Source: Torreya grandis
Lineage: Eukaryota > Streptophyta > Pinopsida > Cupressales > Taxaceae
DNA length: 64,000 bases
Reading direction: 5' to 3'
Assembly: GCA_037957365.1 (NCBI GenBank)
Contig: JARHVA010001427.1
Span: 1,140,001-1,204,000, forward strand
Of the stretch, positions 38,360 through 50,206 are shown one piece after another (position 1 is the stretch's first letter; each line of letters begins with the position of its first letter). Made by a program: the position numbers and the translations under genes. The notes under the pieces are model-generated. The model did not search any database. It was not told where the DNA came from and saw nothing but the letters and a program-made list of their open reading frames with translations.

Positions 38360-39554
38360 TGTTTAGTCATATAAAATGTCTAAATAGGTAGTTTGAGTGT
38401 GTCTTGTGACACCCTATCCATAGCTCCTTTTTTCATGATCTTATGACCCTTCTAGACACCTTTTTTCTCATTACTAGTCATCCAAAACATTATGAATGAT
38501 CATTCCACCTCAGCCAAATAGCATTCCCCATGTTAATCTTGTTCCCCTAGATCTGAAGCTTATAGGATAGGAGAACCAAAATTAGACAACAATGTCAAAC
38601 ATAGAAGTATCCCATTTTAAGGGCTATTATCCATTTGTATTTTTAGCCATAATGGTTATTTATCTTCACTTAACAGGTCCTAAACCCTTTTTAGCCCCTC
38701 CCTTAAGTTTTTTTTACCTTTTTGATGTTGACTAATGTGAAAAAAGATCCCAAATTCAAAATAAAGAGTCTCTTATATAAATGAATTCACAAGGAATTTT
38801 ATAGCTATAACTTAATACTTTGGCACACTAAGTAATTAAAAATCAATCAATAGTATAGTTCAGAAATTGTGCATCACACATAGATTTGCATGCTTGATCA
38901 AGGAAGGGCCTAAAAAAAGTTTATTTTTACATCTATCATGTTTGTTGACTATTCGTGTTCCCTAAGGGATAAATACATTTATTATAAGGCCCTAACTTGA
39001 GGATTAATCTAGGTAATGATCAGGGCAATATGGGTTCTAGATTGTGTGATCATACTTCCTCTAACCCATTTTTCCCCCTTTTACTTTTGATATGTTTATT
39101 GTTTCATGTGTGTAGATAAACCTAAGGTTTTTAGAAGATAATAGGTTATATAGTGTCACCTAAAAGTGATCATAGAGAAATAAAGATACCTATAGGACCC
39201 AAGAACCAAACTACATCAGAATCTAAAATAGAAATTGATTTGGACAACAGTGTCAAAACTAGAATACAACACCAGACACCAAAGTGTCCACTTTAAAATG
39301 ATCCTATCCTTTCATTTAAATAAATCTAGAATTATGTTTCTTACATCTTCCCAATCCTACACAATAGTTTTTAGCTTTTGTATCAATCGTCTTAGCCCAT
39401 TTTTCTAGATAAGTCATTTTCTTTCCCCATGTAATTGATTTGATCAAATTGATATAAATTTGTGTTTTACAACATTTGATTGTATTTCAACCATTAATCT
39501 ATTCCCTTAATTATTTAGGAACTAAAACCCTAGTTTTTAAAAAATAATTAATCA
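38360..39554 (+). repeat. Z2 5' LTR
   Basis: Begins TGTTTAGTCATATAAAAT and ends TAATTAATCA, followed by TTTGGTGAACCCAACTT, where the primer-binding site should be. It matches 44657-45869 and both Z1 LTRs. Confidence 0.75.
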
Positions 39555-39806
39555 TTTGGTGAACCCAACTTACTTCATTTGCGCACAAAAACCCTAAAAA
39601 CCCTAGGGAAAATTCCTTTCTAATTTTTCTAGTATTTTTATAATTTTTCTTACATATATAAATCATAATTTCCATTTAATTTTCAAAATTTACTATATTA
39701 ATTTTTAAAATCATTTACTTTAAACCCTACTTACATTATACTAGGTTCAATTACTTTTTTAAGGTATCGCCTTGCATTTAAATTAGATTTTACATAACAA
39801 TCAGAA

Positions 39807-40091
39807 ATGGATCTCACATATCTTAAAACATTTCTTGAAAATAATAAAGAGTCCATACTCAATCCTATCATGTATATGAATGATAAAGTTTACTATATGT
39901 TAATTCAAAGCTTCATTCTTTTCCTTTCATGCTTAACTTTTATAATATGGGATGATATTCAAAAATTCATTACTAAACATGTTCAAATACCTCTTGCCTC
40001 ACCTCCCTTAGAGCCTCTATCCCATGCTAAGTTATGTTACATGGTCCATTTTACTCTCCCTCATGTCACTACATATCACCAAAGAGCCTAG
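39807..40091 (+). pseudogene. Z2 N-terminal open frame, unrecognised
   Basis: 94 codons from an ATG (MDLTYLKTFLENNKESILNP...) to a TAG, in the place where Z1 has its gag start. It includes a hydrophobic stretch (MLIQSFILFLSCLTFIIWDD) and then SPPLEPLSHAKL. Proline-rich codons continue to about 40,290. I do not recognise a family; it may be the N-terminal part of a different gag. Confidence 0.35.
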
Positions 40092-40289
40092 TTGACACCC
40101 TTTATCCCTCCTCCACCTTGACCCATCGATTATCTTTGATCTCCTTCCATAGCTACTATTAATCCTATATGGTTAGTAGATAATATAATCAGAACTATTA
40201 CTTGACGTACCACCATACCTCCCCCACCTAGTCAGGAATGCCACCAACATTTCAGTCCTTCCCATCCTAGGCCTAACCCACCTGCATAA

Positions 40290-41000
40290 GTAGATCCATA
40301 TAAGGCATATGATATTGTTGATCAGTTGAGAAACATACCAGATAATATTTCCATGTTAGAATTGCTCTAGAAAGTAAATGTGTTTAAGGGGATTCTTTAT
40401 AAATCACTTACTTAGAATTCTATACCCATCAATTCAGAGCCTTCTTATTTTGCATCAGTGGTCAAGAAATTAAAAACTATATAATATGATATTTATTTTG
40501 ATCATGAAGACATGCCTTATCAAATAGTTATTAATCAAAATTTACCATTGTTCATATAAGCTCAAGTCAAAACTTGTGCAATTAAGAGAGTTATAATTGA
40601 TAGTGGATTCAAACTTAATATATGTAATATTACATTTTTATAGACCATGGTTGTAGATATGGCATCCATGTAAAATTCATATAAGAACATCAAAGGGTTT
40701 GATGATATACAATGACAAACATTAGGCGCCACTGCTTTAGATATCATGGTAGAGCCTAAAAACCTCTCTACATAATTCTAGGTGATGTTAGGTCCTCTCC
40801 ATTATAACCTTTTACTTGGATGACCTTGGATACATGCTATGGGGGAAGTTCCCTCTACTCTTCATCGATGTGTTAATTCTATCCATGAAGGATACCTATA
40901 CACATGCCCAATAGATAACTAGACATTCAGATATTATAAAGTTACAGAGTTATCTTTGACTATTTTACTAGATGGGAAACCTCATATAATAGTTCAAGCA
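40290..41000 (+). pseudogene. Z2 protease remnant with intact D-S-G
   Basis: Reads YKAYDIVDQLRNIPDNISML, a break, DIYFDHEDMPYQIVINQNLP, then KRVIIDSGFKLNICNITFL (40,588-40,645), where DSG is the aspartic-protease active-site triplet. Further on: KGFDDIQ, GPLHYNLLLG, a stop in place of Arg, PWIHAMGEVPSTLHRCVNSI and HEGYLYT (about 40,793-40,900). This is the pre-protease plus protease layout of plant Gypsy pol, closer in wording to Y's protease than to Z1's. Acidic coding-like sequence (DSLATSDDDTTPTL near 41,380) follows to about 42,120, but no RT. Confidence 0.65.
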
Positions 41001-43058
41001 CCACCTCATTGCATTTCTCTAGACTAAATACATACATATGAGGTAAGAGAGACTATCACATCTCTCACTCTTCCACTTATATTTGTTTCCTTATCTCTAG
41101 ATATTTATCTATTTATAGTAGCTTTAGTCATTTTGACTACTTGAACATTCACAATTATTACACCTATTACAAGTATTCAATCACCAATAATAGTTTCAAT
41201 AGTCCTAATTTATTCTATAGATATAGCTCCTCAAGCAGTCATTATTACTCCATCAGTTATGGATACTCTCATTGCATTGCCATGTTCTACTACTATAGTT
41301 GATGAGACTCCTATATCATATTTACCCCTTGTGTTAAATTTTTAGTTACCATATGTGTATGATATTGATATAGATTCCTTGGCTACTTCAGATGATGATA
41401 CGACACCCACACTCATAAATGACTAATTGTGTGGATTTAGCTTTACACCAGTTATCCCAAGAGAGTATCAAGATGATTCTAGATCCCTCATCACACATCC
41501 TACATCACTCTTAGCATCTTTCACTACACTCTCAGTATATACTACACATTTGTAGCCACAAATAGATTACTTGGCACATATAGTTTACATGGTTACCTAT
41601 ATAGATATAGAGCTAGTCATTCTAATTTAGTTAGGTAGCACATAACATCAACCATAGATTATGCTATAGATGTTACTTGATCATGGATTAATAACATTAC
41701 CTATAATATGACACAGATCTATTATCAAGTTATCATGATAGGAGGGTCATTCATTTTATCTCTTTTATTGAATCATAGGCCATGACACTAACTCATGTAC
41801 AGATTTTTAGTAGAGATTGGATAAACTATAGATTTAGGGTACTATTTAAATTATATCACCACCAACACCAGCTCCACCACTTCCATCAAGGTAGCCTCCT
41901 ACTAGAGATAAACACCCCAAAAAAGAACCAACATCTTCACCACCATATTAACCCTCAATTTTCCTTCAGCAAGATGACACCTCTATGAGTGATAGATCTC
42001 CAACTACATAAAGAGCACATATCTTACTAACACCTGAGTAGATAACCACCAAGTCTATAGATACTATGGCATAAGATGATACTTATGATGATGATCTTAA
42101 GGTGTTTGATGATGGATGTGATCCCTTCCTCCATCTTCATCCCTAGTGGGCTTAATCCTTAAACCCTTTGACCGCTCTAGCTTAGTCTTTTACATCATTG
42201 TTTACATAATTTACTCATTTACTTATACATAATTTCTCTTTGCTTACTTGTACATAACTTCTTTTCAAATTTTTTTACTTAGTTTCCTTATGATTTTTTG
42301 TACATACCTTATTTTCAAAATAATAAAACATTCAAATAACTAAAAATACCAAAAACAATATAAAATTTCAAAATAAAAAAACATTAAAATAACTCAAAAC
42401 ACTAAAAACATTTCAAACTATATGCATTATCCATGTTTTACATTTATACTACCATATTAAACTTACATTTTATTGTTCTATGCTATTATTTGTTAGTTTA
42501 TCTACATTACCATTCTTCACTTGATCTTCTTTGACTATGTGTAGTGACACCCATATCCTTGATTTCTTCACTCTACCCATCGAGGGGGCATCCTACTTCT
42601 ACATTCAAGATATAGATTGACATATCCACCCATCGAGGGCATCTTTTACATGACTACACCATCCAAGTTATGTCATTCTTACACCATCCAAGTTATGTCA
42701 TTCCTACACTACACACTTTAGTTATCATGATGATGTACATTACTTACTAGCTTACATATATTATTCTATCAACACTCACTAGTATATATCACTTGTGTAT
42801 TTTTTAACATCTACCTAGTCTTGTACTACATGTTTTGCATAATTTCACTTCTTGCTTTGATTAGTTAGATGTAATAGTATTTTTAGCAATTACATGCCTT
42901 CGTTTCTTGATTTGAATAGCTAGATGTGATTGCATTTCTCAGTTCCCAATTTATCTCTTAAGTGTGCCTTAGTATATTTATCAATGTCCTTTGCTTTTAC
43001 TTTTCTATGTGCTTGTGGCCTTCATGCCAATCTTACTTATTTTCAATTATATGTGTAG

Positions 43059-43277
43059 ATGGCATTTAAACATGCCTTGTATGTTTGCTTTCCTAGTTTG
43101 AGTTACATGTTCCCATATCCCTTATTTTCATGGCCCCTTGGCCTCTTTTATATGCTTCTTACTTCTTTCTTTACATGGTTATTTTTTTATTTGCTTCTTA
43201 ATTATTTGCAATGCCATGATCCACATGATGCATTATCTTGCTTTCTTGGATGCCACAATGGACATCATGCTCCTTGA
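43059..43277 (+). other. Small hydrophobic open frame in Z2 tail
   Basis: 72 codons from ATG; shares ALYxCFPxLS, a Pro-rich turn and SWPLGLFxMLL with the Z1 frame at 17515-17715, then a hydrophobic run and a C-terminal His/Cys-rich end (CHNGHHAP). Position is conserved, translation unproven. Confidence 0.3.
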
Positions 43278-44081
43278 TAATTAAAAACTAACAACTAACC
43301 AAATTTATACTTTTAGTTCAATATACTACACATGATATTACATTGTTGCATGTATCTAGGCATACCCTTGTTGATCTAACAATCTCTAATACAAATTATG
43401 TTATATCTCAAGATATCTTTTTTATTATCATTGCTATATCATGTATTTCATATCATCACACACTTGTAGGGCTATTTCTTCTAAGGGTAGTTATTTTAGG
43501 GTCTTCATTCCTACCCTCAAAAGAGGGGGAAATAAATAGTAGTTTTGTCATAGAGATCAAAGCCTTCCACTAGTCAAAAATTAGTTTTTAGAACACTTAG
43601 AATAATATTTAAAAGTTAAACTAGGTAGAGCAGACTAGAAATATAGTGATGAATACAAAATAGTGATTAGAAATATTAAAGGACAAGAGTGTCATATTTG
43701 GACTATAGTGTCATATAGTAGGTGTCTTATTTTTAGTGCTCCTATCTAAATAGCAAAAAACTCAAAATTTCTATAAACAGATAGAAAGGTAAGATCAGTT
43801 ATAGTTTTTTAGCTATAATATAGTTTAGATTGAGTCATTTTAGTATAGTTTTACTTAGAGTATCCATAAATAGTGGGAATCATGAATGGCATGATGGATC
43901 TCACTTCTAATTTTAGATTGGATAGTTAGTACAACTTCTAAATCAGAATCCATGTTATAAACACTAGTGATTAGGGAAAATGTACATAGCACATTTGCCT
44001 TTTTTTCTTTCCAATTCATTATATTACCTAGGTATTATTAGTAGTTGTGTGCATTATTCCATCTATAGGTGGGTTGCATCA

Positions 44082-44184
44082 TTTTAGAGTGGCTTTCATA
44101 TAAGCCTAGTTCTCAATTTTTGAGTGGCTTTCATACAAGCCTAATCTCCACCTTTCAGAGTGGCCAAGATTGGCATAGTTCTCA
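44082..44184 (+). repeat. Three-unit tandem repeat in Z2 tail
   Basis: Units TTTTAGAGTGGC, TTTTTGAGTGGC and TTTCAGAGTGGC of 34-36 bp, each followed by AAGCCTA or TGGCATA; the orthologous array in Z1 is at 18527-18630. Confidence 0.7.
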
Positions 44185-44656
44185 GCACACATTCATCTAT
44201 CCATACTACATTGTTAAATTGTAGATCATTCATGGGATTTAAGATCCATATCATATGGCACACATTCATACTAGTACTAGTTCATAGCTTCACTTAATGA
44301 TAAATGATGGAGCCAAAGGACTAGCTATCCTTTGTATTCTTGAGCCACCTACTCAGAGGGATTGGACACAGTCTAAACATCGATTAACCACGTATGATCA
44401 CATAACTTTGCTTAGTGGGTGACCATGGATCCAAAGGGCTAGCCTTTGTATTATTGAGCCACTCTTAATGAATTAAACACTTGTATCCACTTTTGATATT
44501 ATTTTTCTTACAACACATACCCAACATCACTTAGTATCACTCAACATCACACATCTTCATGGGATTCACCCTTGTAAATAAGTTTAGGTACACTTTCTAT
44601 TTTTCCTTTATCCTAGTATTTCACTTTGTCGCATCACTAGAATAAAAGGCGGGGAA

Positions 44657-45869
44657 TGTAGTCATATAAAATGTCTAAATTGGTAGTTTAAGTGTGGTTT
44701 GTGACACCCTATCCATAGCTCCTTTTTGCATGCTCTTATGAACCCTTTATGCACCTTTTTGCTCATTATTGATCATCTAAAACATTCTAAATGGTAATTC
44801 CACCTCAGCCAAACTATATTTCCCAATCCAATCTTATTCCCCTAGGTCCCAAGCATATAAGACATGAGCACCATACTTGGACTATAGCATCAGACCCTAG
44901 CGTGTCCAATTTTTGGTGCTCTTGTCCATTTACAATTTGAGCCCAAAAAATCTATTTCATATAATTCCTATCCTTCATTATGTCAGTCTAGCATGAATAC
45001 ATCTAACCCATGACCAATGGTTCCCTATAAAATTGCATCTAAAGCTCATTTACAAAGGGGGGAAAAATCTTACAAAGCAATCAAGAATACAAACAAAGCA
45101 CTAAGGCAAACTTCCCTATTCTCTACATACAATCACCCAACACAACTCTAAACACACTCAAACTCTCATACCAATCCCTAGCCACCTCAAGAACTATCAA
45201 TTTAGAATTTTTGGATCCACATCACACTATTTTACAAAGCACATTAAGTGGGAGAACTACATATGGCTTGATCCCTCTTTGGAGTATTGGTATGTAGGCA
45301 ACATGCCCACACAAGGGGTATGGTTCACATGTTCAATGCATATTACACACTAACCCCACCTTTTTAAAGTGATTTAAGGATTGTTTTATTAAGCATGATG
45401 GAGGTTTAGGGTTTGAATATTAAATCAGATCTATAGTGAGTTCTATCAACAATCAACACACAATATTTCATAGGTAGGCTCACACAAAAATAACAAAAAA
45501 ACCTAGAAATTTTTAGGTCTCTATAACTAGTTTGGACAATAGCGATAGGAGTGGAATACAATACTGAACCCTAAAGTATCCTATTTTTAGTGATCATGTC
45601 CTTTTGCCAAACAAAATCTAGATTCATATTCATGGCATTATCCCAGTCCTACATAGCTAGTTTTAGCCTATGTCTCAGTTGTCTCAATTTAGTTTCAAGT
45701 TAAGTTATATTTCTTCTTATTTATTGCTATTTTTAGAAAGGTAAATAAGATAGATAAATTATATAAATCAAGACTGTAATTATTGAAATATTATTTACTT
45801 ATTTATTAATCCATACCCTTAACTAAAATAGGAATAAGACTCCATTATTCTCAATAAAAAATTAAATTA
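44657..45869 (+). repeat. Z2 3' LTR
   Basis: Starts TGTAGTCATATAAAAT after a purine tract (AAAAGGCGGGGAA, 44644-44656) and ends TTAAATTA. 1213 bp, aligning with 38360-39554. Confidence 0.8.
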
Positions 45870-45878
45870 GTGTACACC

Positions 45879-45894
45879 AAAAAAGGGGTGGGAA
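45879..45894 (+). other. Element W polypurine tract
   Basis: AAAAAAGGGGTGGGAA right after the Z2 insertion. It is followed by TATTGATGGTGATTC, a plausible decayed TG LTR start. It closes element W, whose RNase H opens the window. Confidence 0.6.
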
Positions 45895-46610
45895 TATTGA
45901 TGGTGATTCATGAGAGACATTGTTTTTATTTATTATCCTCATATCCATTCTAGTTTCCATATTTTATCCTCTAAGATATCTCATGTCATTTGTTATCCTC
46001 TAACTATGTCAAGACATATATTTTCCAAATATATCAACTCATTAAATGTATTTATAACTATTATCTACCCCTATCATAACTACATCAATAAAATCAATGT
46101 AATTTTGAATGTTTTGGCACACACTTCACAACTAAGTTAGCCTGACTAACTAGTTTGAGGTTAGTTTGCCTATTTATGACTAAATTAAGATAGATGGTAT
46201 TATCAAATACATAGACATGAGGGATTAGGATCATTCATCATTATAAATATAATCCACCATATTAATCTAATATATATGAATATTCATTTTCAATTTTTAT
46301 TGCTTATACTTGTACCCTAAGTCTACATTTTGGAGGAGTTATTGTATATATCTTCTCTTGGAGGGAAAAAAAATTTCATGTGGAATATTGGATATAATAA
46401 TAGAATTCCTTTTACCCTAGATCTTGATAGATCTATTGAGATCTTTATAAACATAACAATCTGCTGCAAAACACCATTAGCCAACGGATAGATTCAGGAT
46501 TGATAAGTTTTGTTCAAGGTGAATATTTTCTAACCCTAGATCTTTATTTTTTATAAATAAAAGTTACATAATTTATTGGTTAATGAATGTGTGTATCCAT
46601 GTTTGAATTT
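45895..46610 (+). repeat. Probable 3' LTR of element W (right end uncertain)
   Basis: Inferred from the polypurine tract at its left edge and from W's pol lying upstream in the same orientation. The partner LTR is outside the window, so the right end is a guess at the CA near 46,6xx. The open frame 45910-46140 inside has no recognised domain. Confidence 0.4.
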
Positions 46611-47017
46611 TGTCTACACTTAAACTTAGTGTGGCCATAAGATTAAACTTTCCATACATACACCTTAGGTAGCTTAGGTTCTCATTTTCCTACCATAGCT
46701 CTTTTCCCATTTTAAATATGTTTATAACCCATCCCTTCACTTATATTAATTGATTTTTATATTTTATTACTTTCTAATTACATACCTAGTTAGGGCTATT
46801 ACATTATGTTGTTTTCCTAGTGGCTTTGAAACCTTTTCTCTTGACATAGTGTTGTAGGTGCTCCTCTTGATAGGTTTAGTGAATAAATTGGTCATATCCT
46901 ATTTCCATTAAGTATAAATGGGCTATATTTCATTTACCTCATCTAAGTCCATAACTTTAGATAGGATAGTTTCTTGTAAATCCTAGCTCATTTCACATGA
47001 CATTATTTTGATTATCT
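46611..47017. other. AT-rich DNA without recognised features
   Basis: About 400 bp between the presumed W LTR and repeat A. No frame, motif or repeat recognised. Confidence 0.4.
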
Positions 47018-47345
47018 TTGTAATGGTTTAAGCTATTCAAGTGGGTTACACACACTCTAAGAGATTTCTCATGATGGACATAGTAAAAAAGGGTAGGTAA
47101 GTTTAATGTTACTTTGTGAAATGTTTCTCATTTACAATGGGTGGCCTTGCACTCTATGAACATGTATGTGAAACATTGTTTACATTTATTTGAATTAATT
47201 TTAATCATAAAAATTTAGATATATCAACAAAGTAATACATCATAAGTTGTAAATATTTTCAAATATAGTGAAAATAAGATGAGTATCATTATTTTTTACT
47301 ATTATATCTATAATGGTTTTATAGAGACATAAAATTATTCATTAA
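47018..47345. repeat. Dispersed repeat, copy A
   Basis: Starts AATGGTTTAAGCT and runs through GGGTAGGTAAGT, GTGGCCTTGCACT and TCAAATATAGTGAAAATAAG. It matches 48546-48815 (copy B) for its first 270 bp and 62,642-62,720 (copy C) for its last part. Family unknown. Confidence 0.75.
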
Positions 47346-48545
47346 ATATTTGATAATAGTTATTATCGACATCCCTACCCTTACTTTGTCTACTCACCAT
47401 TTTAATAACTCTCAATCTATGAAAGAACCCTAATTATCTAAAAAACATTGAAAATATCACAAATACATCCCTATTTAGGTTCATTCATCCCTATTCATCC
47501 CATAGGCTCCTATCAAACATATCCCAATAGTATCTTGTCTTCTAATAGAAGTTTACACCAGTTAGATAGGGATGTACTATGGCCATGTTGCCTAGTGTGG
47601 CCTTGTATCCTACACGCCAAATATCACCTTTTCAAATAAAAAAATTAAACAATGGATCTCCTACACTTCTTGTTAATTCATTTATCAAAATTTATCTAAA
47701 TATTATCCTATCAAAACACATCAAGGCTTCTCACTCTACCCCCATGAGATCTATCTAGAAAAACACTATACACTGAGCAAAAGATCACTATTCTCTCCTA
47801 TTTAAACTCTAAATTATTATAATATTCAAAAACCAAGTTTTAATATTATTTATTTTAGGTAAATGACATCTATTTTATTTATACTAATCACATAGCTTGA
47901 GCATTCTAGTTGCATCACCACAAATCACACAATCAATTTAAGAGGGAGATCTACATCAACCTAAGGCCCATTTGGGACATGTAGTAAAAACTCTATCATA
48001 AGGGGTTTCTTAGGTCCTCTCAAATATTCTTACTAACCTATATCTATCCTTTCTATTATCTAATTACTATCCAGTACATGTGTAGGACTAGGGTTTCATA
48101 TTTTTAGGTCTTCTACACGGTATAATGACACATAAAGATCCATAGTCACCCATCATAAGTATTTTCATAGGCCAAGATCAATAATTATTTAATAAAATAT
48201 TATATAAAATGACCATGGTATCTATATAAGGTCACACTGCACCCCTATCTACCTCCCATAGACTTGTCCCAACAAATTATGAATCATTATTTTTAATATA
48301 ACTCTACATGCAGGTCAATTTAACATAGTTTGCATTTACATAACGTTTGCACATTCTGATATATTATTGTTTTGAGGGGACTCTCTAACCCTAGTGTAAT
48401 TTACTAGTTTTATCAAGTTTTTTATTTCAAAAAGTTCTATAGACTTCTAAATTTTCATATAAGTTTATTATATATCAATATTTCCATTTCAATAGTTTAA
48501 TTCAAAGTAAATTTAAGTCATATTAAACTAAAAAGGGTTAAACAT
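47346..48545. other. Spacer between repeat copies A and B
   Basis: 1.2 kb, AT-rich. One open frame (47448-47639, +) without similarity that I recognise. Nothing else seen. Confidence 0.4.
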
Positions 48546-48815
48546 GTTTAAGCTCTCAGAGTGGGTGGATTCCCACTCTGAGATATTTTTTAGAATGGAT
48601 AAAGTGCAAAAAGAGTAGGTAAGTCTGATGTTACTCTATGAAATGGTTCTCATTTATAGTGTGTGGCCTCGCACTTTATGAATATGTAAGTGACATATTG
48701 TTTACATTTGGTTGGATTTATTTTAATCAAGAAACCTAAATATAATAAAAAAATAATCACAAACCTTATATATAAAACCAAGTAAATTCATCATAATATG
48801 TAAATACTTTTAAAT
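48546..48815. repeat. Dispersed repeat, copy B
   Basis: Similar to copy A over about 270 bp (GTTTAAGCT..., GAGTAGGTAAGT, GTGTGGCCTCGCACT, GTTTACATTTGGTTGG). Similarity stops near 48,818, at the start of ATTTTTTATTT, exactly where copy A continues with the text found in copy C at 62,642. Confidence 0.75.
48554..48583. repeat. Perfect 12-bp inverted repeat (hairpin)
   Basis: TCTCAGAGTGGG at 48554-48565, a 6-nt loop TGGATT, and its exact complement at 48572-48583. The corresponding part of copy A (TTCAAGTGGG...CACTCTAAGAG) is a decayed version. Confidence 0.95.
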
Positions 48816-48817
48816 AG

Positions 48818-49259
48818 ATTTTTTATTTGATAAGGTAAACCTAGGTTTTACATGGACCTAGAACCATAAGAGTGATATAAAAAAGTTTAAATAGGCCCTT
48901 TATGGTCAAGATGAGAAAAGAGGAACACTAAAACATTTAGAAAAATAGGAAAAAACTAAAACTAAACTAGATTAAATGGAGGGGCCCTCCAGAGTGTCTT
49001 CAATAGTAAAACTATTCTTTATTGGGATGATTGGTTTATCTTTTGATGCCTTTGCATGGGTGCAATTCCCAAGGCACTTAGTGGGTTCCTTAGGGAATAT
49101 CATCCTTGGCCTCTTATTTATTTTCACCTATGTAGTATATTGTTTTAGGGGGATCCCCTAGGGGAACCTAAGGGTGGATTTCTAGACTTTGGGGGATTTA
49201 AAAATAGGGGATTAGGGTGGGGGCTGGGTAGATTGTACAAAAGTCTAAATAGTGGCCTC
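48818..49259 (-). other. Region 3' of the unrecognised ORF
   Basis: On the minus strand this is the sequence downstream of the ORF remnant; its far end (48,819-48,828, T-rich on +) could be a short poly(A) tail of a LINE-type insertion. The plus-strand frame 48976-49161 has no domain. Confidence 0.35.
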
Positions 49260-50206
49260 CACCATTAATTAGAGCTTGTTCCATTCCTAAATTAACTTTG
49301 AAAAAAATAAATCATACTTGTTGGACCTTTGAGTTAAATTTTTCCAACATCTATTTGTTTTTCTCAAATTCCTTTGTTCTAATAGCCTTGCCCTTCTAGT
49401 CAGAAGTGGTGGGACACCCAAATTCAATGGATTTGGGTTTGGGGATGAAAAGTAGCTTGAGTTGAAGGTCAACAGGTGAGGATTTAGATAAACTATTATG
49501 GGGTGAGTGTTCAAGGGGAGGTTGGGATCCCTTTATAGGGTCCTCTTCCAAGGAGTTCTCTAAGGAGTCCTCTATATAAAAATGTCCTCCTAAGGGAACC
49601 TTTTAACCAAAAAAGGTCTAGCCATGTTTAACAAGAATAAGGATAAGGATTTGGTGGAGAATGGCATTATTGTCATTTTACTGATGGAGAAGGACAATTT
49701 TTTCTAAAGACTTAATAAGGAAATAAGGTAGACTTATTTTAAAACTAATGAAATGGTTAAGCAATAGGAAATGATGCAATAAAATTAGGGTGTACTTACC
49801 TTTTAAAGTCATGTATCTCATGACCTAAAGGTAGACATCGGGCAATTATCTTAAGAGGTCAATGTAGGGAAAGCTAATATTCTTAGTTTGCATAAAGTCA
49901 TTGGTTCGAAAGAATCACTATAGGGATTCTTGTTTTTTGGATTGATCTTTGAATTCTTTAGCATTGTCATAGACATGCTTGTGGCATCACCAATAAACTC
50001 CTCTAAGATGTTAATAGAGATACCCTACATCGTGAACTTATTTTTAGTCTAAGCATCAATAAAATCAAGGACCACCAGGGCATTGTGCTTGATAATGCAC
50101 TCTATAAACTCAGTTAGCCCCCCATCTTAAGATTTCTCTAGACCATTTTCTATTCTTTAACCTCTTTGAAAGAAGTTAGCTATAAATAGTCTCTATCACT
50201 ACCCAT
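49260..50206 (-). pseudogene. Unrecognised ORF remnant downstream of the LINE
   Basis: Reads from an ATG at 50206 (minus) as MGSDRDYL, then LTSFKEVKE and KMV with stops. After a one-base shift it gives TEFIECIIKHNALVVLDF and IDA (about 50,110-50,045), then TKNKFTM and GISINILEEFIGDATSMSMT (about 50,020-49,955). Later, MRYMTLKGKYTLILLHHFLL (about 49,815-49,755) and YFLIKSLEK (about 49,715-49,690) follow. The blocks are clearly protein-like and broken mainly by TAG codons. The GISIN...EEFIGDAT block slightly resembles the DNA of so-called putative plant transposon proteins (a V-G-x-x-I-x-x...I pattern), but I cannot name a family. It has the same direction as the LINE, whose ORF2 ends about 250 bp upstream. 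Confidence 0.5.

Larger units (their letters stand above)
42130..44640 (+). other. Z2 non-coding tail
   Basis: 2.5 kb homologous to the Z1 tail, with the same small open frame (43059-43277), three-unit tandem repeat (44082-44184), duplicated CTTAGTGG-type units (about 44,292 and 44,405) and CATCACT runs (44,520-44,555). No pol domain. Confidence 0.65.
38360..45869 (+). mobile_element. Non-autonomous Gypsy-type element Z2
   Basis: Second copy of the Z family, 7.5 kb, LTRs 38360-39554 and 44657-45869, inserted in W only about 10 bp upstream of W's polypurine tract. Leader and 3' tail align with Z1, but the coding block is different: no retrotrans_gag core, an unrelated N-terminal open frame, and a protease with an intact D-S-G. 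RT, RNase H and integrase are absent. GTGT occurs at both edges (38359-38362 and 45870-45873) and might be the trace of a target duplication; the left edge is uncertain by 2-4 bp. Confidence 0.8.

Noticed and set aside
47018..48815. Repeat copies A and B as the two LTRs of a 1.8-kb element
   Set aside because: No TG...CA ends, primer-binding site or polypurine tract, a third partial copy elsewhere, and unequal extents; a dispersed repeat fits better.
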